64,000 nucleotides of DNA, taken from Palsa-147 sp036513895 (GTDB lineage Bacteria; Acidobacteriota; Terriglobia; Acidiferrales; UBA7541). The stretch spans positions 1-64,000 of the forward strand of contig DATBYF010000013.1 in the NCBI GenBank assembly GCA_036513895.1. Direction: 5' to 3'. Positions 1-7,642 of this stretch are shown piece after piece (positions within the stretch are counted from its first letter, which is position 1; each line of letters begins with the position of its first letter). A model generated the notes under the pieces. That model made no database searches and was not told where the DNA came from. It saw only the letters and a program-made list of their open reading frames with translations. The position numbers and the translations under genes were made by a program.

Positions 1-306
1 GATATGTTCTCGGCGATGGGAACCGAGGCCCGACTGCGTATCATGCAGCTGCTTCTGACCGCGCATCCAGATGGCCTGGTCGCCGGTGAAATCCAGCAGG
101 AACTTGACATCCCCAATTCCACACTCTCGCACCATCTCGACAAGTTGAAAGCCGAGGACCTGGTACGGGTGCGGCGTGAAAGCACGTTCCTGCACTATAC
201 GGCCAACGCCGAGACGCTGCAGGAGCTTTTACAATTTCTCTATGCCGAATGCTGCACGCGGAACAAGGCGCTCAAGCCCGAAGCGATCGTGCAGATATGC
301 AAATAG
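1..306 (+). CDS. arsR: ArsR-family metalloregulator, 5' end cut by the window edge
   Basis: This is a winged-helix repressor of the ArsR/SmtB type that would repress the arsenic genes behind it until arsenite binds. The visible 101 residues run from the N-terminal helix (FSAMGTEARLRIMQLLL) through the recognition helix region (IPNSTLSHHLDKLKAEDLV) to the beta-wing (VRRESTFLHYT). The first in-frame ATG is at position 4, but family members usually have several residues before the 'F.AMG..ARLRI' block, so the true start probably lies upstream of the window. A Cys pair (CC, about residue 85) near the C-terminus could be part of an As(III) site, which is inference. arsM follows after 8 nt, so the genes are probably co-transcribed. 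Confidence 0.85.
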   Translation, partial: DMFSAMGTEARLRIMQLLLTAHPDGLVAGEIQQELDIPNSTLSHHLDKLKAEDLVRVRRESTFLHYTANAETLQELLQFLYAECCTRNKALKPEAIVQICK

Positions 307-314
307 GAGGAACC

Positions 315-1136
315 ATGAGCACGGAAAACATCAAGGAAGTTGTGAGGGAAAAATACGCCGAGGCGGCATTGCGTGCCGGCAAGGGCGGCAGTGCCTGTTG
401 TGGCAGCGCTCCTTCCACCGCCAGCGGTTGCTGTGATCCCATCACGTCCAATCTTTACGACGCCTCGCAGGCGGGACAGATTCCCGAGGAAGCCATGCTC
501 GCTTCTTTGGGATGCGGTAATCCCACGGCCTTGGCGAACCTCAATCCGGGGGAGATCGTTTTGGACTTGGGCTCCGGCGGCGGGATCGACGTGTTGCTCT
601 CGGCCCGGCGCGTCGGTCCGAACGGAAAGGCGTACGGCCTCGACATGACGGATGAAATGTTGGCGCTGGCCAATGAAAACAAGCGGAAGTCAGGCCTGAG
701 CAACGTGGAATTCCTCAAGGGAGAAATCGAGCATATCCCCCTGCCCGACAATTCGGTTGATGTGATCATCTCCAACTGCGTCATAAATCTCTCCGCCGAC
801 AAGGACCGTGTGTTTGCCGAAGCGTTCCGCGTACTCAAGCCCGGTGGACGCTTCGCAGTATCCGATGTCATAACCAAAGGAGAAGTACCTCCGGAGGTTC
901 GCAAGAGCGTGCTCGCATGGGTGGGATGCGTCGCCGGCGCGCTGGAGCAGGACGATTATCGCGGCAAGCTTGCAGCAGCAGGATTCGACCAGGTGGATCT
1001 GGAGCCGACGCGCATCTATCGCGTTGAAGACGCACGCGAATTTCTATCCGGCCAGGGCATCGACGTCGAGGCGATCGCCCCGCAAGTGGACGGAAAGCTC
1101 ATGAGCGCCTTTGTGCGCGCGACCAAGCCCGCGTAA
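315..1136 (+). CDS. arsM: Arsenite S-adenosylmethionine methyltransferase ArsM (3' end altered by island)
   Basis: A 273-residue SAM-dependent methyltransferase that converts As(III) to methylated arsenicals in the cytoplasm. The ATG at 315 is preceded by AGGAGG at a good distance; longer in-frame starts overlap arsR and are rejected. The SAM-binding motif LDLGSGGGID is at residues 84-93. The three catalytic Cys of the family appear as C67, C155 (SNCVIN) and C205 (VGCVAG). An N-terminal CC pair is at 28-29 and another at 39-40. The protein now ends RATKPA, because an island was inserted at this point. The same 19 bp recurs at 3947-3965, followed in frame by RSCCGPTCCK-stop, which I interpret as the original Cys-rich tail. 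Activity probably survives, since all three catalytic Cys are upstream of the junction. Confidence 0.93.
   Translation: MSTENIKEVVREKYAEAALRAGKGGSACCGSAPSTASGCCDPITSNLYDASQAGQIPEEAMLASLGCGNPTALANLNPGEIVLDLGSGGGIDVLLSARRVGPNGKAYGLDMTDEMLALANENKRKSGLSNVEFLKGEIEHIPLPDNSVDVIISNCVINLSADKDRVFAEAFRVLKPGGRFAVSDVITKGEVPPEVRKSVLAWVGCVAGALEQDDYRGKLAAAGFDQVDLEPTRIYRVEDAREFLSGQGIDVEAIAPQVDGKLMSAFVRATKPA
1115..1133 (+). repeat. Left copy of 19-bp direct repeat flanking the Dcm/Vsr island
   Basis: GCGCGCGACCAAGCCCGCG at the last sense codons of arsM, identical to 3947-3965. It marks the left junction of the inserted segment; the stop codon TAA follows immediately and is supplied by the insert. Confidence 0.8.
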
Positions 1137-1368
1137 GACTAATTTCCGTTACCTGGGGTGGGAGCAAATTCACAGAGTGTGAGGGTTGGCGGAAGTGTCG
1201 GGGAATCAGCGGGACTCGGGCGGAAAAACTTACGAAATTGTCGTTTTGATTTTGGATAGATATGCATTCATGGCTCGATTAGGAGAATCGTGCACCGGAG
1301 CTTCACCCTAGGCACCAGGGCGAACTAGTGACCAAATTCGGCCCCTTCCGGATCTTCATGCCGGGCTG

Positions 1369-1557
1369 GTGGCGAGTGTTACATGGTCCCCGTGGGGGTC
1401 TTCCTTCGTGCGGTCAAGTGTCGCAAGAATTTGTATCGAATGCGGTAAGCCGATGTCCCTGGCTGTCACGGACCAGCACAACCGCTTATTTCTTCGTTGT
1501 CGGAGTTGCAACAGGCTTAGGAAATGCGACTTCGCCGTCGACCAGCGTCATAAGTAG
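1369..1557 (+). CDS. Possible small zinc-ribbon protein or fragment
   Basis: A 62-residue frame containing two knuckles, CIECGKPM and CRSCNRLRKC, spaced like a treble-clef or rubredoxin-type zinc ribbon. It overlaps the 3' end of the convergent putative restriction gene by 72 nt, and no convincing ribosome site precedes it. It may be a genuine small gene or a relic. The rest of the stretch 1137-1485 shows no other recognisable coding or structural signal. Confidence 0.25.
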   Translation: MASVTWSPWGSSFVRSSVARICIECGKPMSLAVTDQHNRLFLRCRSCNRLRKCDFAVDQRHK

Positions 1558-2058
1558 TACTGCGTTCTTCTTGACCCAATAAAACGGAATATTCTTGCGG
1601 TAGCGCTGGGGATACGGGTCGGGGTATTCCGAAAGCCACTTCCGAAAAAATATTTCCATCGCACTTCCATGAGCGTAGCGCAGGTCAACGTGGCGAAGGT
1701 TGTCTCGGTGGTCGAAAAACAAGTGACCGACCTGTGCGTCACTCTTCAGTTTTTCCTTGCCAGTGTTCTTGTGGTATTGATACTCGTAGCTTCCTCCTGC
1801 TACCGCAGACTTTACCTCATGTTTTGACAGGTCAACTCCGGCCGCGAGCTTTTTCCCCACGTCTCTCACGAGAATAGAAGCGAAAACTTCCCAGTCGGAG
1901 GACATCGCGGCACCGGGCGGCCGTACAGATCGGGCACTGTACAGGCGCAACTTACCTTGCAAGGGACCATACATGTATGCGTGGAAAAACATCAGCGCTT
2001 TCTCGAAATCCAGATCGGTGGGAGGGTCCCCGATCTTGTTTGGTCGATTTCTAGGCAA
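1486..2058 (-). CDS. Unknown protein, possible restriction endonuclease partner of the adjacent methyltransferase
   Basis: I do not recognise this 190-residue protein. It lies 15 nt downstream of the methyltransferase on the same strand, the usual place for a type II restriction gene. It contains a short acidic/Lys motif (VDLSKHEVKSA, D76...E81-V-K83) that could be the E-x-K of a PD-(D/E)XK nuclease, though the D-to-E spacing is shorter than normal. A His/aromatic-rich segment follows (YEYQYHKNTGKEKL). The longest frame begins with TTG at 2058 without a clear Shine-Dalgarno; an internal ATG (MFFHAYMYG) is an alternative. No signal peptide or membrane segment is seen. Assignment as an endonuclease rests mainly on context. 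Confidence 0.6.
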   Translation of the reverse strand: MPRNRPNKIGDPPTDLDFEKALMFFHAYMYGPLQGKLRLYSARSVRPPGAAMSSDWEVFASILVRDVGKKLAAGVDLSKHEVKSAVAGGSYEYQYHKNTGKEKLKSDAQVGHLFFDHRDNLRHVDLRYAHGSAMEIFFRKWLSEYPDPYPQRYRKNIPFYWVKKNAVLLMTLVDGEVAFPKPVATPTTKK

Positions 2059-2073
2059 GGTAGTAAGAAAAGA

Positions 2074-3225
2074 TCAAGCGACCTGCTCGAATCTGCAATC
2101 GGCCAGCGGCCATAATAAATGGTTCTCTAGCCAACTGACAACGGGCACGGCGACTCCATCTCCGAATAGATGATAGCCGTCATTGTATCCCGATGGCAGC
2201 GGATAGCTATCCGGCACACCCATTAATCTTGCGGCCTCGCGTGGCGAAAGCAGCCGCGTTCGTACGTGACCCTTTTCTACGATGATGACGGTCTGACGGC
2301 TTGAACCTCCTACGGGAGTTCTCAAGCATCCTGATACTCCGTCGAACCGAACCTCGGCGCGCTGAGCCATAACTCCGTTCTTTCCGGGCCGTGTTCGCTT
2401 ATAAATCGTTCCGACATGACGACCGCCGACTCGCAGGGCATTTTCAACTCTCTTGCGATGGCTCGCCGTCATCAGATGGAGGAGCTTACGAGTATCGGAT
2501 TCAGAGTTCCACTCGATTCCAGTCGGGCGATGCTCGATTAGATCGGAAAGATTAGGAACAACTTGGCTCGGTCTTGGCAGAGACCACCAAATCCAGTTTG
2601 GCAGGAGTCGCTCGGGCAGCCTTTGATAAGCGTTAATCAGCGACCTTGTATGCCAAGGCTCCGAGGGTACGGCAGATACTAACTGCCGTGGAATAGACTT
2701 TTGTGCGTGAAGCCCGACAACAAATAAGCGAGGTCTCGACTGCGGTAGGAAATGAGCTGCATTAATAATTACCGCTCCTACACGATAGCCATGCTCCGTG
2801 AACGCGTTCACAATAGAGGTAAAGTCACTGCCAGAATGTGAGGTCAAGGTGCCGGTCACATTCTCTAGCACCACGAGCCGAGGCGCGCGACCCTCTCCTA
2901 CCATGCCACTGACGAGTTGCCAGAATGGCCGGAACGTTCCGCTTCGATGCCCTTCCAATCCCGCGCCGTTCCCAGCAAGGGAAAGGTCTTGACAGGGGAA
3001 CGATGCCCATACCAGGTCAGGCGTCCCCGGCAAGTCTTTAGTCGTAATCTGGCTGACATCCGCGACTTTCAATTCAGGCGACGGTCCAAAAAACGCGCGG
3101 TACGCCGTTGCTTTCTTCCGGCAAAAGTCATTTGCGAACGTGCACTTCCAGCCCGAGCCGAGGCCCAAGCGCGCCATCCCGCCGCCCGCGAAGAATTCGT
3201 ACCACAGTCGTTGTGATCTGCTCAT
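2074..3225 (-). CDS. dcm: DNA (cytosine-5-)-methyltransferase
   Basis: A 383-residue C5-cytosine methyltransferase with the ordered motifs of the family. Motif I is EFFAGGGMARLGL (10-22), motif IV has the catalytic Cys in SFPCQDLS (C78), motif VI is ENV (121-123) and motif VIII is QSRPRLFVVG (162-171). Then comes a variable target-recognition region, motif IX (REAARLMGVPDSY) and motif X (GVAVPVVSWL). It transfers a methyl group from SAM to C5 of cytosine in a DNA site that cannot be read from sequence. The start ATG overlaps the vsr stop in ATGA (3222-3225), so the two are translationally coupled; this pairing is known for Dcm-type enzymes, whose product deaminates to T:G mismatches. Confidence 0.95.
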   Translation of the reverse strand: MSRSQRLWYEFFAGGGMARLGLGSGWKCTFANDFCRKKATAYRAFFGPSPELKVADVSQITTKDLPGTPDLVWASFPCQDLSLAGNGAGLEGHRSGTFRPFWQLVSGMVGEGRAPRLVVLENVTGTLTSHSGSDFTSIVNAFTEHGYRVGAVIINAAHFLPQSRPRLFVVGLHAQKSIPRQLVSAVPSEPWHTRSLINAYQRLPERLLPNWIWWSLPRPSQVVPNLSDLIEHRPTGIEWNSESDTRKLLHLMTASHRKRVENALRVGGRHVGTIYKRTRPGKNGVMAQRAEVRFDGVSGCLRTPVGGSSRQTVIIVEKGHVRTRLLSPREAARLMGVPDSYPLPSGYNDGYHLFGDGVAVPVVSWLENHLLWPLADCRFEQVA

Positions 3226-3632
3226 GAATGCATTTTCAGGAAGCGCGAAAGCCGCGCTTCAAGTCGTTGACCTCTGCGGATTTCACACTCCCAAATTGTC
3301 ATGAGTTTCCAGCCTCTCGATCGCAACGCTCGACCGTTACGAAGATCCCGGAGAGCATTCTTCGCCTGCTTATTTTTCCAGTAGGAACGGTTTGATTTCG
3401 GTAGCTTGCCGCCTTCACAGCCATGACCATGCCAAAAACATCCATGCACGAGAATCGCCTTACGCTGCGCGGACATTACCAAATCCGGTTTACCGGGCAA
3501 ATTAGGAAAACAGCTGCGATATCTAACTCCCATGCGCTTCACTATGCTACGAACAATTTTCTCTGGCTGAGTGTCGCGCGAGCGGACCCGGCGCATTATC
3601 TCACTACGTTTGATTGGAGTGAAGGTATCCAC
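3222..3632 (-). CDS. vsr: Very short patch repair endonuclease Vsr
   Basis: A 136-residue Vsr nuclease that nicks 5' of the T in T:G mismatches arising by deamination of 5-methylcytosine. The family signature is clear: the N-terminal MRRVRSRDTQPE block, the catalytic Asp in LPGKPDLV, and the Zn/catalytic block HGCFWHGHGC followed by KSNRSYWKNK. It is the first gene of the minus-strand operon vsr-methyltransferase-unknown. Length agrees with the family (about 135-155). Confidence 0.95.
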   Translation of the reverse strand: MDTFTPIKRSEIMRRVRSRDTQPEKIVRSIVKRMGVRYRSCFPNLPGKPDLVMSAQRKAILVHGCFWHGHGCEGGKLPKSNRSYWKNKQAKNALRDLRNGRALRSRGWKLMTIWECEIRRGQRLEARLSRFLKMHS

Positions 3633-3697
3633 TTTCTGTCCCTAATGTAGGACAAAGTTTCGATCAGCGCCACCATTTTGGGAATCCGCTCTTTGGC

Positions 3698-3766
3698 GCC
3701 GGAAGGCCTCACATCTGAAGGGGCGGACTACATCCGCACGAAAAAAGCGAAGGCCTCAGCGAGCGG
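3698..3766. repeat. Interspersed repeat, copy A
   Basis: About 69 bp beginning GCCGGAAGGCCTCACATC, closely similar to 5228-5294. It lies inside the right end of the small island, downstream of nothing coding on the plus strand. Confidence 0.6.
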
Positions 3767-3946
3767 CTGACTGTGAGAAAAGGGGGGCGTGTTTACCCTT
3801 TGCAATGGACTCGGGGTAACAGACCGGCGGCTACGATGGGACGGGATTAGCGGATTTGCGGCGGGCTTGGATGTCGTTGACGATGCTGGAGAGGCGGGGG
3901 GCGTTTTCGTCGAGGAGGCGGATGCTCCGGCGAAGTCGGCGCTTGC

Positions 3947-3965
3947 GCGCGCGACCAAGCCCGCG
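3947..3965 (+). repeat. Right copy of the 19-bp direct repeat
   Basis: Identical to 1115-1133. In the plus-strand frame it reads ARATKPA-like residues that continue directly into the stranded ArsM tail, so this copy marks the right junction. Confidence 0.8.
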
Positions 3966-3998
3966 CGATCCTGTTGTGGGCCCACTTGTTGCAAGTAG
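3966..3998 (+). pseudogene. Stranded C-terminal tail of arsM
   Basis: Ten codons plus stop (RSCCGPTCCK-stop) in the same phase as arsM codons within the duplicated 19 bp. Joining 315-1133 to 3966-3998 gives an ArsM ending in two Cys pairs, a feature seen in many ArsM proteins. arsC starts only 9 nt later, at an operon-like distance. It has no start or ribosome site of its own, so it is presumably not expressed as a protein. Confidence 0.75.
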
Positions 3999-4007
3999 CT
4001 CACCGAC

Positions 4008-4499
4008 ATGCAAGGACACTATAACGTCTTATTTCTCTGCACCGGAAACTCGGCCCGCTCCATCATGGCTGAGGCCATTATGAATCAAAAGGGCAAGCCC
4101 ACCTTCACCGCCTACAGCGCCGGCAGCTACCCCGCCGGCAAGGTCAGGCCGGAAGCGCTTAAGCAGCTTGAGGCTGCTCACGTTCCCAAAGCTGACCTGA
4201 GAAGCAAGAGTTGGGACGAATTTGCAAAGCCGGGAGCCCCAAAGCTAGATTTTGTCTTCACGGTCTGCGACAACGCCGCGAAGGAGATATGCCCCGTGTG
4301 GCCCGGCCAGCCGATGACAGCGCATTGGGGCGTTCCTGACCCTGGAGCGGTTACCGGCAGCCCTGAGCAGATAGAACAAGCTTTCCGAGAAGCATTCTTC
4401 TTGCTCGACCGTAGAATTGGCCTTTTCCTTAACTTACCGCTGCAGGCACTCGACAAAATCGCGATCAAAAAAGAAATCGACACGATCGGCCAGCAATGA
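4008..4499 (+). CDS. arsC: Arsenate reductase, LMW-phosphatase/thioredoxin type
   Basis: A 163-residue cytoplasmic enzyme reducing As(V) to As(III). The P-loop CTGNSARS starts at C11; the relay cysteines C87 (TVCDNA) and C95 (EICPVWPG) are those of thioredoxin-coupled ArsC. The general-acid DP pair is in WGVPDPG. The three-Cys pattern separates it from plain low-molecular-weight protein tyrosine phosphatases. The start ATG at 4008 lies just behind the displaced arsM tail, and the stop overlaps the aquaporin start in ATGA (4496-4499), showing tight coupling. No clear Shine-Dalgarno is seen right before 4008; translation may originally have been coupled to the arsM terminus. Confidence 0.95.
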   Translation: MQGHYNVLFLCTGNSARSIMAEAIMNQKGKPTFTAYSAGSYPAGKVRPEALKQLEAAHVPKADLRSKSWDEFAKPGAPKLDFVFTVCDNAAKEICPVWPGQPMTAHWGVPDPGAVTGSPEQIEQAFREAFFLLDRRIGLFLNLPLQALDKIAIKKEIDTIGQQ

Positions 4500-5209
4500 C
4501 CCCGCCACTGTCGCGCCGAGTCGCGTCGGAGTTGCTCGGAACAGTTTTTCTTGTGGCGGCCGTAGTGGGCTCCGGCATCATGGGCGAGCAACTGGCTGGC
4601 GGAAACGTCGCCATCGCACTGCTTGCCAACACGATCGCCACGGGAGCCGCGCTGGCGGCGCTCATTCTCACCTTTGGGCCGATCTCAGGCGCACACCTCA
4701 ATCCGGCCGTGACCCTTGCAGACGCCGTCGGAGGCGGAATTCCGTGGCGGGAAGTGCCGACATACGTCGCAGCACAGTTTGCCGGTGGAATCTTGGGAGC
4801 TGTACTGGCGCATGAAATGTTTGGTTTACACTTGTACTCGCTCTCTACACACGTTCGCAGCGGATGGCCGCTTGTATTTAGCGAGTTCGTTGCGACCTTT
4901 GGCTTGTTGTGCGTCATCTGGGGTTGCTCGCGGTCGAGGCCAGGTGCAACGCCATTTGCCGTAGCGGCCTACATCACTTCCGCCTACTGGTTCACCGCCT
5001 CCACTTCTTTCGCCAATCCCGCCGTGACCGTTGCGCGAGCATTGTCAGATACGTTTGCGGGAATTCGAGCAGCAGACGTGCCACCTTTCGTGATGGCGCA
5101 AATCGCGGGGGCGCTCGGCGCCACGTTTCTCTTCCGATGGCTTTCGGGCGGATTGCATAGCACAGCTGAAAAGGTAATCTCGCGTGAGGCCGCGCAGCGA
5201 AACGAATAA
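4496..5209 (+). CDS. aqpS: Aquaporin-family channel (AqpS-like), probable arsenite exit
   Basis: A 237-residue MIP channel with about six hydrophobic helices and both NPA boxes: HLNPAVTL (69-71) and FANPAVTV (174-176). Its translational overlap with arsC and place in an arsenic cluster match AqpS of rhizobial arsenic operons, where the channel lets As(III) leave the cell down its gradient. Neither ArsB nor Acr3 is seen here, so the channel may be the only efflux route of this operon. Substrate is inferred from context; related channels also carry methylated arsenicals or small neutral solutes. Confidence 0.88.
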   Translation: MTPPLSRRVASELLGTVFLVAAVVGSGIMGEQLAGGNVAIALLANTIATGAALAALILTFGPISGAHLNPAVTLADAVGGGIPWREVPTYVAAQFAGGILGAVLAHEMFGLHLYSLSTHVRSGWPLVFSEFVATFGLLCVIWGCSRSRPGATPFAVAAYITSAYWFTASTSFANPAVTVARALSDTFAGIRAADVPPFVMAQIAGALGATFLFRWLSGGLHSTAEKVISREAAQRNE

Positions 5210-5227
5210 TTTGAAGAGCTGAAGAGG

Positions 5228-5294
5228 GCCGAAAGGCCTCACCTCTGAAGAGGTGAGCTACATTAATACGAAAAGCGAAGAGGCGCAGCTAGCG
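5228..5294. repeat. Interspersed repeat with hairpin, copy B
   Basis: Begins GCCGAAAGGCCTCACCTC and contains the near-perfect inverted repeat CTCACCTCT-GA-AGAGGTGAG. Similar to 3698-3766, followed by a matching AAAGCGAAG...GCGG tail. It lies downstream of aqpS and could fold in the 3' RNA, but no T-tract follows. Confidence 0.65.
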
Positions 5295-5315
5295 GCGCCC
5301 CTACGACCGAAAGGC

Positions 5316-5405
5316 CAAAGTCAAAAACGCGGGCCCTTCGAAAACTCAGGGTAAACAGGATGCCCATCGAAAACTCAGGGCAGGCCGGCGCGACGAACGG
5401 CTACA
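5316..5405. repeat. Interspersed repeat, second type
   Basis: Composed of AAAGTCAAAAACGC, two CGAAAACTCAGGG units and a GGCCGGCGCGACG end. Related copies occur at about 5996-6030, 10600-10650, 12848-12890 and 12978-13060. It abuts the 3' end of the convergent response regulator gene. Confidence 0.55.
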
Positions 5406-5793
5406 TTGAGGCGGTGGACGCGGATTGGGTTGGCGGGATTAGCGATCTAATGTGGCTCATGAGTTGTGCGGGTTCGGACTTTGAGACTATGCGGTCAACG
5501 GGTAGATGGGCGCCCAATATCGTATCGGTGAGGTCGGCATGTTGAGTGAACAGAATTATCGGGACGTTGGGCATTAGTTTCTTCAATTCTTTCGCCGCAT
5601 CAACCCCGTTTAGAACGGGCATGGACAGGTCGAGAATTATGAGGTCGGGGCGATGCTTGAGAGCGAGTTCGATTGCTTCGCGGCCGTTGGTGGCTTCCGC
5701 GCAGAGTTCGTAATCCTCGGTCGCTTCGAAAAGCCGGCAGAGGACTCTGCGGATTAACGGGTTGTCGTCTGCCACGAGAATGGATCTCGGCAT
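5401..5793 (-). CDS. Single-domain response regulator
   Basis: A 130-residue CheY-like receiver with no output domain. It has the acidic pair in VADDNP, phospho-acceptor Asp in IILDLSMPVLNG, the T/S position in ILFTQHAD and the conserved Lys in IVSKSE. GAGGG lies a few nt before the ATG at 5793. It lies on the same strand as the histidine kinase upstream (6037-7377), from which it is separated by 243 nt; the kinase could be its donor, but this is inference. Output is likely by protein-protein contact. Confidence 0.88.
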   Translation of the reverse strand: MPRSILVADDNPLIRRVLCRLFEATEDYELCAEATNGREAIELALKHRPDLIILDLSMPVLNGVDAAKELKKLMPNVPIILFTQHADLTDTILGAHLPVDRIVSKSEPAQLMSHIRSLIPPTQSASTASM

Positions 5794-6036
5794 TTCGCCC
5801 TCAGCTTTTGGTCAGGGCGAACCGACCTGGGCCCGGAATTATGCTGACAGGATGTCTAAGGGAGGACGATAGGGTGTTCAGTGTAGGACGTGGCCAATTA
5901 AGACTCTAAGTAATTGACCAGGAGCGCGAGAAGGGTCGAAATGCAGATTCCTCCTCCGATCCTCGTTGGAAAGACCCACCCTTGCTTCGCAAGAATGGGG
6001 CACCCGGCAGGCCGGCGCGACGAAGAAAATGCGGAG

Positions 6037-7377
6037 TTATTGCGTTATGGGTAGGCTGACTTCTACTGTGGTGCCGTCTTTGCTCGAACGGACGTCGAAG
6101 CGGCCTCCGAAACTTCTGATTCTTTCACTCATTCCGGCAATTCCAACTCCAGCCACCTGTTTGCCCGAATTAATCTGAGCGATGATTTCAGGCGGTATGC
6201 CGCGTCCCTCGTCGCAAACTTGAATCAAGACTTGTTCGGCATCGGTTTCGATGCGTACCTCGGCTGCATGCGAGCCTGAATGGCGATGGATATTGGCGAG
6301 GCTTTGTTGGACTACGCGGAAGAGGGCTGTTTCAATGGCGCTAGGGAAGCGGCCGAGGTCATCCGGAATGTTCAGTTCCACCTTGATTCCGCTGCGCTCG
6401 GAAAAACCCTCGACATAGAATTTCAGCGCTGAACGAAGTCCTAATTCATCGAGCAAAGGAGGATGAAGGAGATAGGAGAGCGTTCTGATTTCTGACGTGC
6501 AGCGTTCGACGGCTGCCGAGGCGTCGGCGATGGAAGCCTTGAAGTTGGGCGAGGCGGGATCTTCGCGCTCGATCATGCTGAGATTCATTGATATTGCGGC
6601 GAGGTATTGACCAGCGCTGTCATGCAGCTCGCGAGCGATTCTTCTGCGCTCATCGTCCTGCAAGGTCATGAGTCTTGAGGAGAGGTCGCGCAATTGCGAT
6701 GTACGCGAATCGATCAGAAGTTCCGATTTTTCGCGGGCTTGTTTCTCGCTTTCGGCGGATTGAATCAACTGAAGCGCGACGCTGGTGAAGTCGGCGAGGT
6801 CGGACATGATGCGGGCATCTTCCATGTCAAACACGATGGCCGGATTGTGAGTGAGAATCCAGATAGTGGCGGGAGTCTGGTCCTTCAGGTAGACGGGAAT
6901 TACCAGCGCTTCCACGAAGGGCGGGTTCGCAACCGGAGCGAAATAGGTGAAGTATTTTTCGGGGTAGGAGAATAGCTGCGGAGAGTTGCGATCAAGGCAG
7001 ACGCCGCAGGGGCTGAAACTTCTCGGGGTGGTGCCGCCGATATGCTGCTTTAGAGTGCCGGCGAGATTGGTCCAGATGAATTTTTGCGACGTGGTGTCGA
7101 GGACGCTTAGGCCGGCGGTGTCAGCGTGGCATAGCTCGAGGGCCATGCTGAGCAAAGTGTCAATCAGGGTGTCCGGGGCGGTCGCCATCGTGCGCGCAAG
7201 GGTGCGCAGGGCTCGACCTTCGTCCTGCAGATTGGGCAGGCGATGGCGGGCACTGAGCTTGGGCGTGATTAGGATGTCTTCTAGACGCGCGGATTGGGCA
7301 ATACGCGGGGCTGACCTGCGTTCGGGCTCGTGCGTTGACGGCACCATTTCTTCAGGTATTCCGCGAGCAGTGCTCAA
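6037..7377 (-). CDS. GAF-domain sensor histidine kinase of the NarL/DesK (HisKA_3) type
   Basis: A 446-residue soluble kinase. Residues about 55-215 look like a GAF sensor domain (PFVEALVIPVYLKD core). A coiled linker and the dimerisation/phospho-acceptor helix ERRRIARELHDSAGQYL follow. The C-terminal HATPase has an N-box-like region, the G1 box VCDEGRGIPPE and the G2 region GVGIAGMSERI. No transmembrane segment is seen, so it probably senses a cytoplasmic signal. The longest frame starts with TTG at 7377, with GGAG 5 nt before it; an ATG at 7347 is an alternative. It lies in a cluster of orphan receivers (5401, 7643, 8291, 11189), which are its plausible partners. Confidence 0.9.
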   Translation of the reverse strand: MSTARGIPEEMVPSTHEPERRSAPRIAQSARLEDILITPKLSARHRLPNLQDEGRALRTLARTMATAPDTLIDTLLSMALELCHADTAGLSVLDTTSQKFIWTNLAGTLKQHIGGTTPRSFSPCGVCLDRNSPQLFSYPEKYFTYFAPVANPPFVEALVIPVYLKDQTPATIWILTHNPAIVFDMEDARIMSDLADFTSVALQLIQSAESEKQAREKSELLIDSRTSQLRDLSSRLMTLQDDERRRIARELHDSAGQYLAAISMNLSMIEREDPASPNFKASIADASAAVERCTSEIRTLSYLLHPPLLDELGLRSALKFYVEGFSERSGIKVELNIPDDLGRFPSAIETALFRVVQQSLANIHRHSGSHAAEVRIETDAEQVLIQVCDEGRGIPPEIIAQINSGKQVAGVGIAGMSERIRSFGGRFDVRSSKDGTTVEVSLPITQ

Positions 7378-7642
7378 TGGGACTCCGATGCTGGGCTGTT
7401 CAGCGGGATTGTTGAGTAGAATTCTAGACAGATAGGACTTGGAGATTGTTCGAATATCGCCTCAAACTTGAGGCAATGCATTCTGCGTTGAATTCGTGGG
7501 TTTGTCAAACGGGGCGGTAAGGGCGTTCGGCGGGGCAGGCGGAAACAGCGATGGATACGGCGCGGCCCCGGTGAAACCATTTGAGGCGGTTTTTATCCAA
7601 TTTTTAGAGGGTGAGGAACGTCCTGGGGATGCGCACATAGCT

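Larger units (their letters stand above)
1134..3965. mobile_element. 2.8-kb restriction-modification island inserted in arsM
   Basis: A segment inserted between the arsM body and its original tail plus arsC, flanked by a perfect 19-bp direct repeat. Its genes all lie on the minus strand, opposite to the arsenic operon: vsr, a cytosine-5 methyltransferase and an unknown protein. No integrase or transposase is visible, so the mechanism is unknown; the repeat is longer than usual transposon target duplications and resembles an attachment-site duplication or a recombination footprint. On the minus strand at 3831-3946 there is an open frame for a helical C-terminal fragment (RLLDENAPRLSSIVNDI) that I cannot assign; it may be a relic from the donor locus. 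Confidence 0.7.

Noticed and set aside
1328..1582. 84-codon plus-strand frame near the small island's left end
   Set aside because: No family resemblance, overlaps the better zinc-ribbon frame and the convergent minus-strand gene.
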